Shown: positions 9,239-19,700, numbered from the stretch's first letter. The stretch: 48,255 bases of DNA from Acidobacteriota bacterium (GCA_021836865.1 JAKBHH010000019.1:1-48255); one strand, 5' to 3'. Numbers and translations are program-made. Notes: generated by a model from the letters alone, not told the origin.

Positions 9239-10393
9239 ATGAACAGCCTCCGGTCCTGTCTCCCCGCATTCATCGTCGCCTTAGCTGCCATCGTTGCCGG
9301 TACTGGGGCGGTCGCCGCAACCCCTGTTGTCGCCGCTTATGTCTTTCCACAAAATGCTCTTTTGCAGCCGGGCCAGATCGACGCGCACCAACTGACGCGC
9401 ATCAACTATGCCTTTGCGCGGATCAAGGACGGCCGCATGGTGGAGGGATTTTCCACCGACCCGGCCAATCTGGCGCAGGTGACGGCGCTTAGGCAGGAAA
9501 ATCCTGGGCTCGCAGTGCTGATTTCAGTGGGCGGATGGACCTGGTCGGATGGCTTCTCTGACGCGGCGCTCACCGCGCAAAGCCGGGCGGCATTCATTGA
9601 CAGCGCGATGGATTTCCTGAAGCGCTATGACCTTGACGGGCTCGATGTGGACTGGGAATATCCCGGCCAGGCAGGCGCAGGCAATCGCTTTCGCAGCCAG
9701 GACAAGCAGAATTTCACGCTGCTGCTGAAGGGCTTGCGTGCGCGGATCAAGGAAGAAGCGAAGAAGACGCACCGGCACCTTTATCTGACGATTGCCGCAG
9801 GCGCGTCGGATGATTATCTGGCGCACACCGAGATGGCCCAAGCGCAGCGATATGTGGATGCCGTGAACCTGATGGCCTACGACTATTACAGCCCGTCCTC
9901 CGATTCTGTGACCGGCAATCATGCGCCCTTGCTGGACGATCCCGATGACCCGAAAGGAGTCTCCGCAGATGCCAGCGTTCGTGCATTCGAGAAAGCCGGC
10001 GTTCCAGCCGCAAAGATCCTGCTGGGTATTCCATTGTATGGACGCATCTGGGGCGACGTGCCGGACGTGCGGCACGGCCTCTTTCAACCCGGTAAGCCTG
10101 CGCCAGGGGGTGACCTGCCTTACAGCGCAATCAAAGCTTCCTTGCTTGATGCCGGATTCACACGATTCTGGGATGCGTCAGCGCAGGTGCCGTACCTCTA
10201 CAACGCGGAAAAGCGCCAGTTTGTGAGTTATGAAGATGCGGAGTCTGCCGCGGGCAAGTGTCGCTATGCGTTGCGGCAGCGTCTGCAGGGCGTCATGTTC
10301 TGGAGTTATCTCAACGATCCCTCAGGCGAGTTGCGGCAGGCCATTGCGAATGCGATCCACGAGGCGCCTGCCGGATCAGAGTCCACTCGCTGA
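9239..10393 (+). CDS. Secreted GH18 chitinase
   Basis: The protein (384 residues) begins with a signal peptide (hydrophobic 9-26, cleavage probably near AVA-AT). A single glycoside hydrolase family 18 barrel follows. The family signature DGLDVDWE spans 133-140, and E140 is the catalytic acid. The SVGGW substrate-binding strand is at 96-100, and MAYDYYS further on is the third conserved GH18 barrel strand. No carbohydrate-binding module is present. The enzyme should cleave beta-1,4-GlcNAc polymers outside the cytoplasm by substrate-assisted catalysis. The gene is divergent from RNase J and convergent with the Gfo/Idh/MocA gene (gap 19 bp). Activity on chitin rather than other GlcNAc polymers is inferred. 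Confidence 0.95.
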   Translation: MNSLRSCLPAFIVALAAIVAGTGAVAATPVVAAYVFPQNALLQPGQIDAHQLTRINYAFARIKDGRMVEGFSTDPANLAQVTALRQENPGLAVLISVGGWTWSDGFSDAALTAQSRAAFIDSAMDFLKRYDLDGLDVDWEYPGQAGAGNRFRSQDKQNFTLLLKGLRARIKEEAKKTHRHLYLTIAAGASDDYLAHTEMAQAQRYVDAVNLMAYDYYSPSSDSVTGNHAPLLDDPDDPKGVSADASVRAFEKAGVPAAKILLGIPLYGRIWGDVPDVRHGLFQPGKPAPGGDLPYSAIKASLLDAGFTRFWDASAQVPYLYNAEKRQFVSYEDAESAAGKCRYALRQRLQGVMFWSYLNDPSGELRQAIANAIHEAPAGSESTR

Positions 10394-10412
10394 GTTGCGC
10401 GGTTGTGGCGGC

Positions 10413-11405
10413 TCATTCGCCGGGGAAACGAACACCTAAAGCCGTGCGCGCTGCTTCCAACAGCCGCGCCATTCCCACGGAGAGCTCGTGGGTAATCTCC
10501 GGGCTCTCCAATTTGCCTTCGCGAATCAGGTCACAGAAGTGGGATGTTTCGTAGTTGAATCCCCCTGCCGTGAAGGGCTCATTCAGTTCCACACGGCGGC
10601 CGTCGATGAAGTGAATCGTCGCGTGTACCGGGTTCCACCAGTTAGCGTGCAGAATCACATAGCCGCGCGGCGCCGCCAGCAGAGCATCTCCGCGGCTCAG
10701 CAGGTCCAGTCCCGTGTGCAGTTGCGCCATACCGCGCTCGTGTTCTGTCTGGAAGACGGCAAAGGCGTCCACCCCGGAGGGGCTGAGGCGTCCCATCGTC
10801 TGCACGCGCTTCAGCGGCCCCAGCCAGTCCAGGGCCAGGAAAGCCTCATACGGACCGATGCCCATAATGCCGCCCCCGGCCAGCGCCGGAAAGTGCAGGG
10901 GGTAGTCGGGCGCCAGCGTCGCATCGCAATGCCCGGCGCGGACATAGCCGATGGGGCCGATGGGATCAGCCAGAAGCTGCTGGCGCAGACGCCGGTAGAG
11001 CGGAAAAAAAGGAGGCTTCATCGCTTCCATGAACAACCGCCCGTGGCGGCGCGCGGTGGCGATGACCTCAAGCAACTGGCGTTCGTTCATCGCAGCGGGC
11101 TTTTCGCACAGCACATGCTTGCCGGCCGCCAGCGCCTTGCAGCAGATCTCCGCATGGGTGTCAGGATGCGTGGCAACGTAAACGGCGTCGATCTCCGCGG
11201 CAAGCAGTGCATCCAGCGAGGGCGCGACAAATGGCGTGTCGAAGCGGTTCGCGAAGGCCTCGGCCTTTTCGAGGGTTCTGCCCCACACGGAGGTGAGCGC
11301 CGCGCCGGGAACAGCGGTGAGACCCTGCGCAAAGCGCGCCGCAGCGCGGCCCGGGCCGGCTACGCCCCAGCGGATCAACGGCAGGGATGGATCTGTTGTT
11401 GTCAC
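10413..11405 (-). CDS. Gfo/Idh/MocA-family NAD(P)-dependent oxidoreductase
   Basis: A Rossmann-fold oxidoreductase of about 330 residues. The dinucleotide loop is GVAGPGRAAARF near the N-terminus. The family EKP motif appears in HVLCEKPAAMNERQ, and the C-terminal half has the alpha/beta substrate domain (GGGIMGIGPYEA). The family oxidises or reduces sugars, inositols and dihydrodiols. I chose the GTG at 11405 because it gives the normal short lead-in to the Rossmann strand and has a GAGG upstream, though its spacing is short; an ATG at 11438 is the alternative. It lies about 80 bp downstream of dapD on the same strand. The substrate cannot be told from sequence. Confidence 0.88.
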   Translation of the reverse strand: MTTTDPSLPLIRWGVAGPGRAAARFAQGLTAVPGAALTSVWGRTLEKAEAFANRFDTPFVAPSLDALLAAEIDAVYVATHPDTHAEICCKALAAGKHVLCEKPAAMNERQLLEVIATARRHGRLFMEAMKPPFFPLYRRLRQQLLADPIGPIGYVRAGHCDATLAPDYPLHFPALAGGGIMGIGPYEAFLALDWLGPLKRVQTMGRLSPSGVDAFAVFQTEHERGMAQLHTGLDLLSRGDALLAAPRGYVILHANWWNPVHATIHFIDGRRVELNEPFTAGGFNYETSHFCDLIREGKLESPEITHELSVGMARLLEAARTALGVRFPGE

Positions 11406-11484
11406 ATTCCTCGTGCAATGGCCGGGTTGTAGTTTCAAAACCGCCGCAGAAGCCGCACGCGGCAGGTGGTGAGCCGAAGAGCAC

Positions 11485-12345
11485 CTATCGCAGCAAATCT
11501 TCGAGCGTCGTACTCAGGTCGGTCTTTTCGTCGCGGTACTTCACAATCACGGGCGCATAGAGGGACAGGCCCCAGCTGTCGCTCGACGGATGGCCCTTTC
11601 CCTTGGCCACCGCCCTGGAACCAGGAACAACGACCGCGTTCTCGGGGATGATGAGGGGCCGCTCTGCCGTGGCACGCAGGACTGTGCCATTGACCAAGTC
11701 GAAAACGGGAGTTCCGCGGGTAAGAATCGTCCCGGCGGCAAGAACTGCACTGCGGCGCACGATGGTTCCTTCATACACGCCTGCGTTGCCGCCGATAAGC
11801 ACATCTTCTTCAACGACAACGGGGCTTGCATTCACAGGCTCGAGCACGCCGCCGACCTGTGCTGCCGCACTCAGATGAACGCGCTTGCCAATCTGCGCGC
11901 AGGAACCGACCAGAGCGTGAGAGTCGATCATTGTGCCCTCGTCGACCCACGCGCCCGCGTTGACGTACATGGGTGGCATGCAGACAACGCCGCGGGCCAG
12001 ATAGGCTCCCGCGCGCACCGAAGAGCCGCCCGGAACCATGCGGACCCCATCCGCCGCGACGAATCGGCGCACCGGGTAGGTGTGTTTATCCACGAAGGAC
12101 AAGCTGCCCGCGGAGCTATCCGCCAGCGCTCCCAGGCGGAAGCCGAGCAGGATGCCCTGCTTGACCCATGCATTCACGCGCCAGCCGGTGGGAGCGGAAG
12201 CATCGGGCGCAGCGGCGCGAACCTCACCGCGCTCCAGCGCCGTGCGCAGTTCAAGGAATGCGTTCATGGCGTTGTCGTTGCCGATAGCGGCCTGACCGGC
12301 GGCAAACGCCTGTTCAATGGCCTGCTGAAGTTGGGTAAGGGTCAT
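11485..12345 (-). CDS. dapD: Tetrahydrodipicolinate N-succinyltransferase (DapD)
   Basis: DapD transfers succinyl from succinyl-CoA to 2,3,4,5-tetrahydrodipicolinate, a step of the succinylase route to meso-diaminopimelate and lysine. The 286-residue protein has the family N-terminal helical region ([16 protein letters not shown]). A left-handed beta-helix of hexapeptide repeats covers roughly 105-235 ([55 protein letters not shown]). The family motif [20 protein letters not shown] is recognisable. Length is slightly above the usual 270-280. It is followed on the same strand by the Gfo/Idh/MocA oxidoreductase. The other dap genes are not in the window. Confidence 0.96.
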   Translation of the reverse strand: MTLTQLQQAIEQAFAAGQAAIGNDNAMNAFLELRTALERGEVRAAAPDASAPTGWRVNAWVKQGILLGFRLGALADSSAGSLSFVDKHTYPVRRFVAADGVRMVPGGSSVRAGAYLARGVVCMPPMYVNAGAWVDEGTMIDSHALVGSCAQIGKRVHLSAAAQVGGVLEPVNASPVVVEEDVLIGGNAGVYEGTIVRRSAVLAAGTILTRGTPVFDLVNGTVLRATAERPLIIPENAVVVPGSRAVAKGKGHPSSDSWGLSLYAPVIVKYRDEKTDLSTTLEDLLR

Positions 12346-13165
12346 CGCTCTTTGAGTTTATCAAGCACAAGGCCAAGCCGTTGGGCGCTGGGGCCACCGT
12401 CATGGGCACGGTGTTCCTGGTACGCACAACAACCCGATGACGCTGCGACGGAGGAAGCGTCATCGGGAGTTGAGGCGAATTCAGGCCGCAGACTGCTGCG
12501 CCTGCCTGGTTCTGCCGTGAAGGTGTCCGTTGCGCTCGACTGGCTGAAGTCGGAAGGAGTTGTTGCCTGCCGGAATCATCGCGAGAGGAACGGGACCGCG
12601 GTCACACTTTCCGTGAAGATGCCGAGCCTCAAGCCAGGCGCAGAGCCTTGGATCGAAGATGTCAGGCTGTCCATGCCAGAAATCCGGGGTAAGCCCGCAT
12701 TGAATCCGGAGATGGTCCAGTTGCAGCTCGATGACAGAGATATCCCTGGGAAAATAGCGACGAACGTTGTTGACACCCACGTGCAAACCCGTGATGCCGC
12801 GACCTTTACAATGCGTTCTAACCACCATAGCGTACCTGCTTCTTCAATGTTGAATGCAGTCAGCTCAGTAAGCCTGGTTAGGGGAGGCCGGTTCGGATGG
12901 CGGTGATTGCCCATCCGGTGGAACGCTCTTATGGCACGATAGTGCGCTGCCTTCCAAACCATGTCAAGGGTCATCTGGCGGACCCGTCAGCTATGGTCTT
13001 TCTGGCTGTGCACGTCAGGGAGATCTCGTTGCAATAAAGTGCAACCGAATCTGCCCCACTTGGTTATAGATGCAGGGAGAGGCGTTTTCGTGAGCCGAAA
13101 TCCCGCGCTTTATGGCACGAACGACGATGTTCGTACAAGCGAAAGATACCGCAAATTGCAGCGAA
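12346..13165. other. 820 bp gap without a recognisable gene
   Basis: This stretch lies between dapD and the DegT aminotransferase gene. Open frames exist on both strands (for example 12576-12974 minus and a plus-strand frame running to about 12906), but none gave a protein I recognise and none has a convincing ribosome binding site. A 6 bp inverted repeat (ACGAAC at 13117-13122, GTTCGT at 13129-13134, spacer 6) is the clearest structural element. The region could hold a decayed gene or a regulatory RNA; I cannot support either. Confidence 0.5.
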
Positions 13166-14296
13166 CTACTCTTGGTCCCTCACTGCTTTGGCCAGCGCAT
13201 CGGACACGGCTTGCTGCTGATCGACTGCGATGCGGTTAAAGAAGGGCAGTGCGAGGGTGCGTCGGGCGACAGACTCAGTCAGCGGCAATGCAGCAATGGC
13301 GCCGGAATGATGACGCCATGCGGGCTGTAGGTGGATGGGTGGGAAATAGCGCCCGGTCGCGATGCCCCTGGACGCAAGAGCTGCCTGCACGCGGTCGCGG
13401 TTTGCCTGCTCGGGGAGGCGGACAACATAGACAAACCAGCTGATGGTACGACGGGGCAAAGCGAGGGGCGGCAGCTCCAGACCAACGATGTCGCAGAGCA
13501 GCGCCTGGTAGCGCTCGGCGGCGGCGTGGCGAAGGGTGAGAATTTCGCTGATGCGGGCGAGTTGGACGCGGCCCAGGGCGCAGGCCAGGTCGGAGAGCCG
13601 GTAGTTGTAACCGATTTCAGAATGGTCAAGCCAGCCTGCGTCGGGCTCACGACCCTGATTGCGCAGTGAGCGCATGCGGGCGGCGTGCATGGGATCGCGG
13701 GTGAGAACCGCGCCGCCCTCGCCCGTGGTGATCTGCTTGTTGGGGTAGAAGCCGAAGACCGCGATGTCGCCGAAACAGCCGACCCGGCGTGCGTGGGGTG
13801 GGTCACCGAACTGCGCGCCGATGGCTTCGCATGCGTCTTCAATGAGTGCGAGATGGTGCCGGCGGGCGATGAGGGTGAGCACATCCATCTCGGCGGGGAC
13901 GCCGAAGGTGTGGACCACGAGGATGGCGCGGGTGCGCGGCGTGATGGCATTTTCGACGGCGCCGGGCGAGAGGTTGAGGGTGACAGGATCAATCTCAACA
14001 AAGACGGGCGTTGCGCAGACGTGCCGGACGGCGTTGGCGACGGCGACAAACGCGAACGATGGCACGATGACTTCATCGCCTTCGCCGATGCCGAGAGTCA
14101 GCAGGGCGAGATGCAGGCCGGCTGTTCCGGAACTGACGGCGACGGCGTGAGGTACTGCGTGATAAGCAGCGAGAGCCTGCTCGAAGGCTGCGAGTTCAGG
14201 TCCGAGGCTGAGGTGCGGAGTGCGCAGCACGGCGGTGACCGCACCGATCTCTGCCTCTGTGATGTCGGGCGCGGAGAGGGGAATGCGGGGAGTCAT
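13166..14296 (-). CDS. DegT/DnrJ/EryC1/StrS sugar aminotransferase (LegC-like)
   Basis: This fold-type I PLP enzyme of 376 residues transaminates a keto-sugar nucleotide. The PLP lysine is K187 in GFYPNKQITTGEGG. The cofactor-binding acidic residue is in EDACEAIGA (153-161), and SSGTAGLHLAL (55-65) is the phosphate-binding segment. The domain is complete, running to the usual SWFVYVVRLP and LPLTESVARRTLALPF motifs. The start codon overlaps the stop of the 2-epimerase gene (ATGA at 14293-14296), so the two are translationally coupled. With its neighbours it probably makes a 4-amino-sugar nucleotide for a surface glycan. LegC-like assignment rests on the neighbours; a perosamine- or viosamine-type aminotransferase is possible. 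Confidence 0.93.
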   Translation of the reverse strand: MTPRIPLSAPDITEAEIGAVTAVLRTPHLSLGPELAAFEQALAAYHAVPHAVAVSSGTAGLHLALLTLGIGEGDEVIVPSFAFVAVANAVRHVCATPVFVEIDPVTLNLSPGAVENAITPRTRAILVVHTFGVPAEMDVLTLIARRHHLALIEDACEAIGAQFGDPPHARRVGCFGDIAVFGFYPNKQITTGEGGAVLTRDPMHAARMRSLRNQGREPDAGWLDHSEIGYNYRLSDLACALGRVQLARISEILTLRHAAAERYQALLCDIVGLELPPLALPRRTISWFVYVVRLPEQANRDRVQAALASRGIATGRYFPPIHLQPAWRHHSGAIAALPLTESVARRTLALPFFNRIAVDQQQAVSDALAKAVRDQE

Positions 14297-15480
14297 GACT
14301 GGTCCGCGTCATCGGGGACGGGAACCGGCTGTTTGATGAGCAGGCCTTCGAGCGGGACGGTGGCGAGGACCTCGACGATTGTGGTCGCGGCGGTCCCATC
14401 GCCGTAGGGGTTGACCATGCCGCGCAGGCCGGCGCGGAAGGCAGGGCTGAGGGCGCGCTCGATCGCGTCCAGGATTGCGCCGGTGTCTGCCGGGACGTCA
14501 AGGATGTTGCGGGCACGCTCGCGGCCCTGTTGGCGCATGCCGATGTTGACGGCGGGCAGAGCGAAGGATGCAGCCTCCATAATGCCGCTGGAGGAGTTTC
14601 CCACGATGGCATCGACCTGGCCAAGGAGACTCCAATAGGTGACGGCGTCAAGGTTTACAAAGAGATAGGTCTGCGGGCGCGTTGCGGCCAGGGCCTGAGT
14701 GCGTTCGATGAGCGCGTGGCTGCCTGCGTCGGCATTGGGGTAGACAAGGAGGAGCTGGCCGGGCGCTTGTGCCAGTGCGGCGAAGAGGGCGTCGGCCTCG
14801 GTGTTGGTGTCGCGGAGGATTGTGACGGGGTGCCACGCGGCCAGGATGGCAGGCGCAATGAGCGAGACGCCGAGTCGGGCTTCGAGGGCAGTGCGGCTGA
14901 GGAGCGTAGAGCAACGCAGATGGTCGAGTGAAGGCGCGCCTGCGCGGTGGACGCGCCAGGGTTCTTCGCCCATGGCGATGACGCGCCGGCGCGCGGTATC
15001 CGTGGACGTGAAGTGGATGTGGGCCAGCTTGGTGAGGGCGTTTCGAACATGGTCGTCGATTGCGCCCTGCGAGACTTCGCCACCCTCAATGTGGGCCATG
15101 GGGATGCGCAGGGCGAGAGCCGTACAAGCAGGCGCCAGCATTTCATAGCGGTCCGCGATGAGCAGCAGAAGGTCTGGCCGCCAGGAGGTGAGCGCGTCGG
15201 CCAGGGTGAGAATGGCGATGCCAATCGTCTTGGCCATGCCGGTGTCAGTGTCGGAGCTGAGGAGGCACTCGATGCGTGCCTTGATGGGGAACCCGTCTCG
15301 CTCGATTTCATTGAGGGTACTGCCGAACTCGGGTGAAAGATGCGGACCGAGGGCAAAGACGCCGAGATCCACCCCAGGGTTTGCGGCCAACTCGCGCAGG
15401 GGCCAGTAGAGATGGCTGTAGTCTGCGCGCGAAGTGGTGACGACACCGATGCGACGCCGGGCGGCTTGGGCTGTGTTCAT
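14293..15480 (-). CDS. Hydrolysing UDP-GlcNAc 2-epimerase family protein (NeuC/LegG-like)
   Basis: The protein (395 residues from ATG 15480) belongs to the GT-B-fold UDP-N-acetylglucosamine 2-epimerase superfamily. It most resembles the hydrolysing NeuC/LegG group. The N-terminus IGVVTTSRADYSHLYWPL is characteristic, as are HIEGGEVSQGAID in the middle and GNSSSGIMEAASF in the nucleotide-binding C-terminal half. The reaction would epimerise C2 and release UDP, giving a free N-acetylated mannose-type sugar. The start is fixed by the ATGA overlap with the stop of the upstream dehydratase gene (15477-15480); a longer reading to 15696 has an arginine-rich non-conserved tail. The downstream aminotransferase also overlaps by four bases. 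Confidence 0.92.
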   Translation of the reverse strand: MNTAQAARRRIGVVTTSRADYSHLYWPLRELAANPGVDLGVFALGPHLSPEFGSTLNEIERDGFPIKARIECLLSSDTDTGMAKTIGIAILTLADALTSWRPDLLLLIADRYEMLAPACTALALRIPMAHIEGGEVSQGAIDDHVRNALTKLAHIHFTSTDTARRRVIAMGEEPWRVHRAGAPSLDHLRCSTLLSRTALEARLGVSLIAPAILAAWHPVTILRDTNTEADALFAALAQAPGQLLLVYPNADAGSHALIERTQALAATRPQTYLFVNLDAVTYWSLLGQVDAIVGNSSSGIMEAASFALPAVNIGMRQQGRERARNILDVPADTGAILDAIERALSPAFRAGLRGMVNPYGDGTAATTIVEVLATVPLEGLLIKQPVPVPDDADQS

Positions 15481-16580
15481 GAGGAGACTCGCGGGCTGTA
15501 TTGGCCGGCAAGGCTCAGGATTGCTTTGCTGGGACTGTAATCGGGGACCAGCACGCGCATGTGATCGAGCGCCGCGGCAAAGTCGCGCACGTCGAGCGCA
15601 GCGCGTAATCGGGCCAGTTCGGCGTGCAACGTGCTGTTGGCGGGGCCGGCCGACTCGATGGAAAGCAATGCGCTGCAGTGCGCGGGTCGCGGGCACTCCT
15701 GGCGTGACCAGAGTTGCTCTGTCTCCTTATCGCCCTGTCGCAGGCGGGTGAACTCAATGGGGACATCGCGGCCCGGAGCCAGTTCCAGGGCCATATAGCG
15801 CGCGAGGTCGGCAATGAAGTGGGGCGCAGGCAGGACAGGTGCAAGGAGGCAGGGCGCATCGGGCTCAACAGCAGCGGCGAGCAGCAGATTGACGGCCTCA
15901 TCCAGGGTGAGGAAGTACCGGCGCGCGGCAGGATCGGTCACGGCAAGGGAGTCGCCCTGAGCGATCCGGCGGGCAAAGGCATCCGTGACACTGTCACGCG
16001 AGGCGAGGACGTTGCCGAGACGCAGGACGGTTCCTCCGGCGTCGAGGACGATGCACTCGGCGACGCGCTTGGTGGCGCCCATCATCGAAGCAGGCTCAAC
16101 GGCCTTGTCCGTGGAGAGCAGGACGACGCGTGCGCCGTGTGCGGCAGCTGCGCAGACGAGCGTCTGGGTGCCGAAGACGTTGTTCGCGATGGCGGCCAGC
16201 GGTTGCTCCTCGATCAGCGGCACCTGCTTGAAGGCGGCTGCGTGAAAGACGAGGCGCGGCGCGTGGAGGCTGAACACTTCGTCGAGCAGTACGCGTTCAG
16301 CAGCACTTCCAAGGATGAACGAGGCCCGTAGTCCGGGCGCGGCAGCTGCGCATTCATTCTGCAGCGCGAAGAGATGGTTTTCAGACGACTCAAGGAGCGC
16401 CAGGCGGGAGGGCGCGAGTGGAGCAAGGCGCAAGGCCAGAGCGGAGCCGATCGACCCCCCTGCACCGGTGATCAGGATGGGGGTGCCTTTGAGCAAAGCG
16501 AGCGCCTGCGCGGAGGGCGGTGGCAGATGCGGTCGTGCGAGGAACCGGTGCCAGTGGATGCTTTCGAGCGATGGAATCAC
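15477..16580 (-). CDS. CapD/LegB-like nucleotide-sugar dehydratase/epimerase
   Basis: A short-chain dehydrogenase of 367 residues. The NAD-binding loop is ILITGAGGSIGSALALRL (about 35-52). HAAAFKQVPLIEEQP is the CapD/FlaA1-type signature with its conserved lysine, and STDKAVEPASMMGATKRVAE holds the active-site region, where a methionine stands in place of the usual YxxxK tyrosine. Such enzymes are UDP-GlcNAc 4,6-dehydratases or epimerases starting deoxyamino-sugar pathways. It heads an operon with the 2-epimerase and aminotransferase genes. It begins with GTG at 16580. A TATACT hexamer on the minus strand (16592-16587) lies seven bases before this codon, so the transcript may be leaderless. 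Confidence 0.9.
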   Translation of the reverse strand: MIPSLESIHWHRFLARPHLPPPSAQALALLKGTPILITGAGGSIGSALALRLAPLAPSRLALLESSENHLFALQNECAAAAPGLRASFILGSAAERVLLDEVFSLHAPRLVFHAAAFKQVPLIEEQPLAAIANNVFGTQTLVCAAAAHGARVVLLSTDKAVEPASMMGATKRVAECIVLDAGGTVLRLGNVLASRDSVTDAFARRIAQGDSLAVTDPAARRYFLTLDEAVNLLLAAAVEPDAPCLLAPVLPAPHFIADLARYMALELAPGRDVPIEFTRLRQGDKETEQLWSRQECPRPAHCSALLSIESAGPANSTLHAELARLRAALDVRDFAAALDHMRVLVPDYSPSKAILSLAGQYSPRVSS

Positions 16581-16586
16581 CTAAGA

Positions 16587-16592
16587 AGTATA
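16587..16592 (-). promoter_or_regulatory. Candidate -10 element for the nucleotide-sugar operon
   Basis: TATACT reads on the minus strand here, seven bases from the GTG start of the dehydratase gene, so transcription would begin at or next to the start codon. No clear -35 box is seen 16-18 bases upstream. There is no Shine-Dalgarno sequence before the GTG, which fits a leaderless message. Confidence 0.4.
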
Positions 16593-16728
16593 AATTGGCG
16601 ATGGCTCGCGCTTTTGACAGGAGCAAAGGGCCGGCAGCGAGCGATGCGAAAAGGACGGCTACTCGCATACACTGGTCTGTTCCGCGGTTCTATGGGGTTG
16701 TGCGCGCCCGGCCGCGCTGGAGAAGACT

Positions 16729-19700
16729 TTGGGAACGAGTTTGGTGCGAATGGGCGGCCTTGCGGCCCTTGTGTTTGTGATGACGGCGACGGCGATGGCG
16801 GGCGCGGAGTCGCGCGACGACGCGGCGGCAATCGAGCTGAACAATCGCGGAGTTGCGCTGATGGGCCAGCAGTTCACCGAGCGGGCGGAACAGAGCTTTT
16901 CCGCTGCGTTCAAAAAGGAGCCGACGCTGGCGCAGGCGGCCATCAACGACGGCATAGCGCTGATGACGCTGCAAAAGCTGCCCGAGGCCGAGAAGGCGCT
17001 GAAGGCGGCACTGGCGCTGGATCCCGGCAATCCGCAGGCGTGGTACAACCTGGGATTGGTGCAGCACGCAAACAACGATCTGGATGCGGCGCTGGCCAGC
17101 TTTCAGCAGGCCGTGAAGTACGATCCGCGCGACGTGGATTCGTACTATTTTGAGGGCGTTTGCTACCAGGAGATGCGCCAGTTCGATCAGGCAATCGCGG
17201 TGCTGAAGCAGGCGCTGGCGATTCAGCCTCTCCATGCCTCATCGGAATTTGCCATGGCGCGCGCTCTACAGCGCTCCGGGCATACGCAGGACGCGAAAGC
17301 GCATTTCATACTCTTTCAGCACATGACCAGCACGAAGATTTCCGCGGCGATCGGGCTGGCCTATGGCGAGCAGGGCCACTATTCGACTGTGACGCCGGTA
17401 GAGGAGCCGCAGCAGGTTGAGCGGGAGATGATTCCGGTGAAGCTGGAAGCGCAGAAGATGGGTTCCGGCGCAGCGCACGGCGGCGAGACCGGTGGGGCAT
17501 GCATGTTGGACGTGACCGGGTCAGGCGAGATGGACCTGGTGCTGATGGAATCGGGCGCGCAGGCGATGCGCGTGCTGCATCGGCGTGCCGACGGCGCCTA
17601 TGAGGAACTGGATGCAGCGGCAGCGGGACTGAAAGCGGCGGGTCGTGCGGTGGCATGCACCGTGGGCGATTATGACGCCGATAACCTGAATGATCTGGCC
17701 GTGGCGATGGAGGATGGCGTTCGGCTGTTCCGGAATCTGGGCCAGGGGAAGTTTGCCGATGTGACGGCAGAGGCCGGGCTCACCGCGCGCAATCGACCCA
17801 CTGGTATCACATTTGTGGACTTCGACCACGATGGTGATCTGGATCTGTTTCTGACCGGCGAGCCGCTCAAGCCGGGCGACGAAGCGAATGTGCTTTGGCG
17901 CAACAATGGCAACAAGACTTTTACGGAGTGGACGGAACCGACGGGTCTGGGTGGCAGTGGTAAGACCGCTGCGGTCATTTTGACGGACTTCAATAACGAT
18001 CGCGCCGTGGATCTTGCGGTGACAGGCTCTGCAGCTGCGCCCATGTTTTATGTGAATCCCCGCGAGGGCAAGTATCCCACGCAGGCGTTGTATGACGAGA
18101 AGCTGCCCGCGACGGAAGGCATAGCGGTGCTGGACTACAACAAGGACGGCTGGATGGATATTGCCGTCACGCACGCGTATGCCCCGGGCCTTACGCTGTG
18201 GCGCAACGTGCCCGGACCGAACAACGTGGGCCGCCGCTTTGAGCGCGTGCCGCTTCCTCTGAAGGGTGCGCTGGGCGGATGGGGCGTTACGGCCGTCGAC
18301 ATCGACAACGATGGCTGGATTGACATTGCCGCGATTGTGCAGACGAGCGCGGGACCGCGCGTCAAGGTGTTTCGCAACCGCGGCGATGGCAGCTTTGAAG
18401 ATGTGAGCCATGTGCTGGGTCTGGATACAGTGCGGCTGCAAGCGCCGCGCGGGCTGATGGCCGCCGATGTGGACGGCGATGGAGCGGCGGATCTGATAGT
18501 GACGCAACTGAATGCGCCGCCGGTGTTGTTGCACAACGCAGGCGCGAATAAAAACCACTTTGTGCGGCTTGACCTGAGTGGTTATGCGGATAACAAGACC
18601 GCGCTGGGTTCAAAGGTGGAGATCTTTGCCGACGGCCAGTGGCAGAAGTGGGAGCTGGCAGGGGCGTCGGGCTACCAGACGCAGGCTGCGCCACAGATTC
18701 TGATCGGACTGGGCAAGGCGGATCACATCGATCTGCTCCGCATTCTTTGGCCCACCGGCATTCTGCAGGATGAGATCGACCTGCCGCATCAGCGGGTGAT
18801 TGCCATGAAGGAAGCAGACCGGCGCGGCAGTTCCTGCCCTGTGCTGTTTGCCTGGAACGGGCACAGGTACAAGCTGGTGACAGACGTGATCGGCGCCGGT
18901 GTAGTGGGGCACTGGTTTACGCCCACGCGCCGCAATACGCCCAATCCAAGCGAGTGGATCAAAGTGGACGGCGCGCAGGCGGTTCCGGTGGATGGCAAGC
19001 TGAGCCTGCGTTTCATCGAGCCGATGGAAGAAGTGAACTACATTGACCAGTTGCGGCTGGTGGCGGTGGATCATCCGGAAGATGTCGAGGTAAATCCCGA
19101 TGAGAAATTTCTCGACGATCCGCCATTTGCGACGGGGCGCGTGGTTGCCTCGCAGGGCGCGCGGCTTCCGGTCGGCGCGTGGGATGGCGAAGGGCGCGAC
19201 GTACTCGCCACCTTGAGCCACCGCGATCACGAATTTGCCAGCGGTTTTGCTCCGCTACCCTATGACGGATTTGCAAATACGCACGCGCTGACCCTGGACC
19301 TGGGTCTTGTGAATGCGGGCGCACCGTTGCGGCTGCTGATGACTGGTTATGTGAACTACTTCAGCGCAACGTCGTTGTATGCCGCGTGGCAGGCGGGGGT
19401 GAAGCCCATCTCGCCGTATGTAGAGGCGCAGTTGCCGAGCGGCGCATGGCAGCGGATTCCCGGCGAAGCGGGCTTTCCGGCAGGGTTGGAGCGCACCATT
19501 GTGGTGGACCTGACCGGCAAGCTGCCCGCGGGTACGCGTCGGATCCGGCTGATCAGCAACCTGGAAATTTATTGGGACCAGGTTCTGGTAGACAACCATG
19601 CGGATGCCCAGGTGCGCGCGACGGAGATGCCGCTGGCGCTGGCTACCGAACAGTTCCGCGGCTATCCAAAACAGTTGGACGGCGCTAGCCCCGGCGACCT

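Noticed and set aside
11590-12906. 438-residue plus-strand frame across dapD and the following gap
   Set aside because: Its first two thirds are antisense to dapD and the remainder matches nothing; not supported as a gene.
17521-18558. 345-residue minus-strand frame inside the giant FG-GAP gene
   Set aside because: Antisense to repeats with clear calcium-loop motifs; its histidine- and arginine-rich composition is typical of a shadow.
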